A stretch of 7,124 bases of DNA, taken from assembly GCA_902795625.1 (NCBI GenBank), contig CADBLW010000256.1:1-7124 (forward strand), written 5' to 3'. The notes beneath the pieces were generated by a model. That model was not told the origin of the DNA and did not search any database. It was given only the letters and a program-made list of their open reading frames with translations. A program made the translations under genes and the position numbers. Of the stretch, positions 5,811 to 7,124 are shown in pieces (the stretch's first letter is position 1; the number at the start of each line of letters is the position of its first letter). The DNA is from an uncultured Lachnospiraceae bacterium (lineage in GTDB: Bacteria; Bacillota; Clostridia; Lachnospirales; Lachnospiraceae).

Positions 5811-5847
5811 TTCCGTATGACCGTTTTCATATTCCGTATGACCGTTT
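5811..5847. repeat. 16-base tandem direct repeat beyond the terminator
   Basis: TTCCGTATGACCGTTT occurs at 5811-5826 and 5832-5847, a 21-base period. A related partial copy, TTCCGTATACCGG, begins at 5772. The repeats lie between the shared terminator and the 3' end of the minus-strand gene. No function is evident; slippage duplication is the simplest reading. Confidence 0.7.
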
Positions 5848-5863
5848 CCGCGCACCGGCCGGA

Positions 5864-6745
5864 TCATGCCAGGCGCTTCTCGAAGTCGCCGAGCACGGCG
5901 GAGGATTTGTACACATTGGCAAATGCCGTCGGATCCAGCTCCGGCAGCGCATGCTTTAAGCGGTGATACTCATACTCCGACATGACGCTGATCACGAGCC
6001 TTCGTTCGGCGCCGGAGTAAACGCCGGTGCCGGTGAAGATCGTGGCGCTTCGGTTGATGTTGTCACGGATCCAGTTTCCGATCTCACGGTCTTTGTTCGT
6101 GAAGATATTCACGGTCACGGCGCGGTTTTGCAGATGGATCTTGTCGATGATCAGGGACGAACAGAACGCGGCGATGATCGAGTACACAGCCACCTCGGGA
6201 TTGAAGACAAGCGCGCAGACAGCGTAGACGACAATGTTCACGGCAAGAGAAACTTTGCCGACGGTCAGGAACCGGTATTTCTGGCTCATCACGATGCCGA
6301 TGACATCCGTGCCGCCGCCGGAGCCGTAGCCGATGTACAAAAGACCGCTGCCGATACCCTCAAAGAAACCGCCGACGATCGTGTTCGTGAGCGCGTCGGA
6401 GATGATCGGCTCCTTCGGGATCGGCAGGAGGGACATCAGCGCGCTCTCCAACAAGATCGTGAAACCGGCTTTGATCATCGGCTTTCCGCCGAGCACGCGC
6501 CAGCCGAGGATAATGATCGGAATGTTCAGGATAAAGTAGAGGATACCGCGGATGTTGTAAGGCTCGAGACGCGTTCCCCTCGCCAGCAGCGATAACAGCT
6601 GGGAAATACCCGTAAACCCGCCGGAATACAGTCCGCCGGGAATAATGAAAAAGTTGACACCGAGACAATAGATGACAGAAGCAATGCAACAGATTGTGAA
6701 ATTCGTGACACCGCTGCGCACGGTTCCTCTTTTGTTGTCAAACAT
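5864..6745 (-). CDS. YitT-family membrane protein (DUF161 + DUF2179)
   Basis: This 293-residue protein matches the YitT family, common in Firmicutes with several paralogues per genome. The N-terminal membrane region has five or six helices at about residues 14-35, 66-81, 88-108, 120-142, 162-182 and 186-205. It includes the family-typical IIPGGLYSGGFTGISQLL and the Gly-rich GYGSGGGTDVIG. The C-terminal soluble DUF2179 domain (about 210-288) contains SATIFTGTGVYSGAERRL, DPTAFANV and VLGDF, all expected features. The start is supported by GGAGGT on the minus strand (6751-6756), 5 bases from the ATG at 6745. The gene has its own promoter, converges on the plus-strand cluster and shares its terminator. 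Molecular function is unknown for the family; transport has been suggested but not firmly shown. Length and domains look intact. Confidence 0.93.
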   Translation of the reverse strand: MFDNKRGTVRSGVTNFTICCIASVIYCLGVNFFIIPGGLYSGGFTGISQLLSLLARGTRLEPYNIRGILYFILNIPIIILGWRVLGGKPMIKAGFTILLESALMSLLPIPKEPIISDALTNTIVGGFFEGIGSGLLYIGYGSGGGTDVIGIVMSQKYRFLTVGKVSLAVNIVVYAVCALVFNPEVAVYSIIAAFCSSLIIDKIHLQNRAVTVNIFTNKDREIGNWIRDNINRSATIFTGTGVYSGAERRLVISVMSEYEYHRLKHALPELDPTAFANVYKSSAVLGDFEKRLA

Positions 6746-6768
6746 ACGCCACCTCCGAGTACATATGA

Positions 6769-6781
6769 TGTGACCATCACA
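6769..6781. promoter_or_regulatory. Operator-like palindrome at the yitT transcription start
   Basis: TGTGA-CCA-TCACA (6769-6781) is a perfect 5-bp-arm dyad placed directly over the predicted transcription start, a position suited to a repressor. The arms resemble CRP/FNR half-sites but the 3-base centre is too short for those proteins. Confidence 0.35.
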
Positions 6782-6782
6782 G

Positions 6783-6812
6783 AGTATAGCATCAGCGGGA
6801 AGAGCGTGTCAA
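6783..6812 (-). promoter_or_regulatory. Sigma-A-type promoter for the yitT-like gene
   Basis: On the minus strand a perfect TTGACA (6812-6807) is followed by an 18-base spacer and TATACT (6788-6783), with TG making an extended -10. Transcription would start near 6776, about 30 bases before the ATG. Confidence 0.85.
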
Positions 6813-6939
6813 TCGACGAAGTGAGGTTCTCGTCCGAACTCTCGCCGGCGGATTTTTCGCAAAAGTGCGCATTTGACACATTGCACGTCACTTTTTGCTT
6901 ATAATTTTCCATTTTTCATACGATTTAGCTCTCAAATTC

Positions 6940-6957
6940 GAATTGTCTGAACAATTC
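6940..6957. promoter_or_regulatory. 18-base operator-like dyad upstream of a promoter
   Basis: GAATTGT-CTGA-ACAATTC (6940-6957) has perfect 7-bp arms and a 4-base centre, and ends 11 bases before the -35 at 6969. It partly overlaps a second palindrome, AATTCGAATT (6935-6944). The position, about 50 bases upstream of the predicted start, suits an activator or autoregulator of the downstream gene. Confidence 0.45.
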
Positions 6958-6968
6958 CCGTTCGTCTA

Positions 6969-6997
6969 TTGATTCGCCTCCGAAACGTTGCTATGAT
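6969..6997 (+). promoter_or_regulatory. Sigma-A-type promoter facing the right edge
   Basis: TTGATT (6969-6974), a 17-base spacer and TATGAT (6992-6997) with TG at 6989-6990 form an extended -10 promoter of the same design as the others here. Transcription would start near 7004 and run out of the window, giving a leader of at least 120 bases if no gene starts before the edge. Confidence 0.72.
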
Positions 6998-7050
6998 GAA
7001 TTCAGAAAAACACTGTATCGGATGTTGGTACCAATCACAACACGATGACA

Positions 7051-7068
7051 GTATTTTTCGAAAAATAC
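7051..7068. promoter_or_regulatory. Perfect 18-base palindrome in the outgoing leader
   Basis: GTATTTTTCGAAAAATAC (7051-7068) is fully self-complementary, about 47 bases downstream of the predicted start. As DNA it could be a repressor site; as RNA it would form a weak AU hairpin. A second perfect palindrome, TTGGTACCAA (7025-7034), lies just upstream. Confidence 0.45.
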
Positions 7069-7093
7069 CATAATAGCTTGTGTGTTTTCGTAC

Positions 7094-7120
7094 GCCTCGT
7101 GCAGGGCGTGTGCATGAGGC
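7094..7120 (+). other. Stable leader hairpin at the right edge
   Basis: GCCTCGTGC (7094-7102) pairs with GCATGAGGC (7112-7120) through 9 pairs including one G-U, with a 9-base loop. It lies about 90 bases into the predicted transcript from 6969-6997. The window ends before any U-run or ribosome site can be judged, so it may be an attenuator, part of a longer RNA structure, or incidental. Confidence 0.4.
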
Positions 7121-7124
7121 TTGG

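Larger units (their letters stand above)
6813..7124. other. AT-rich divergent intergenic region without a visible gene
   Basis: From the yitT promoter to the window edge there is no convincing coding frame on either strand. The stretch holds a plus-strand promoter at 6969-6997, several palindromes (6935-6944, 6940-6957, 7025-7034, 7051-7068) and a stable hairpin at 7094-7120. It appears to be the control region of a plus-strand gene that begins near or beyond the right edge. Confidence 0.6.

Noticed and set aside
6873..6905. Perfect TTGACA (6873-6878) and TATAAT (6900-6905) as a promoter
   Set aside because: The spacer is 21 bases, too long for normal sigma-A use; the AT-rich context can produce such matches by chance.
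7025..7034. TTGGTACCAA as the TGGNACC core of a T-box
   Set aside because: The required GCG after ACC is missing, it lies too close to the predicted transcription start, and no specifier stem or terminator is seen.
6993..7073. A 26-codon plus-strand frame with two Cys starting at ATG 6993
   Set aside because: Its ATG overlaps the -10 element, so the nearby promoter could not express it, and there is no ribosome site.

Overview
The window reads as chromosomal DNA of a Gram-positive Firmicute, most likely a Clostridia or Lachnospiraceae-like gut bacterium. The reasons are strong GGAGG/AAGGAG ribosome binding sites at most starts, consensus sigma-A promoters that nearly all carry an extended -10 (TGn), intrinsic hairpin terminators, a YitT/DUF2179 protein, and a secreted lipase-like hydrolase of a type I associate with clostridia. 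Base composition is moderately GC-rich in genes and AT-rich between them. The genus cannot be fixed by eye. No phage, transposon, CRISPR or RNA gene is visible.

Layout. 1-204 is the 3' end of an unidentified, probably secreted protein, followed 43 bases later by alanine racemase (alr, 248-1417), which makes D-alanine for peptidoglycan. A structured leader with its own promoter then precedes an 82-residue GlsB/YeaQ-type small membrane protein (1593-1841) that ends in a strong terminator. The tail of that terminator doubles as the -35 of the next promoter. From there four same-strand genes run to 5701: a glutamine-rich membrane protein (2000-2587), a small acidic orphan (2652-3014), a secreted, membrane-anchored lipase-like alpha/beta hydrolase (3054-5210) and a small three-helix membrane protein (5264-5701). 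No terminator is visible between them, and the cluster ends in a long bidirectional hairpin. On the minus strand, facing the cluster, lies a YitT-family membrane protein (5864-6745) with a near-consensus promoter. The last ~380 bases are an AT-rich divergent intergenic region with a second strong promoter, pointing out of the window to the right, surrounded by palindromes.

The alr, glsB-like and yitT calls are ordinary. The least explained part is the four-gene cluster. Three of its four products are membrane proteins or membrane-anchored, and two carry very regular low-complexity arrays: a five-residue Gln/hydrophobic period and a four-residue proline period. A joint role at the cell surface, perhaps around lipid or ester hydrolysis, is an inference from context only. 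Nothing here proves a new system.
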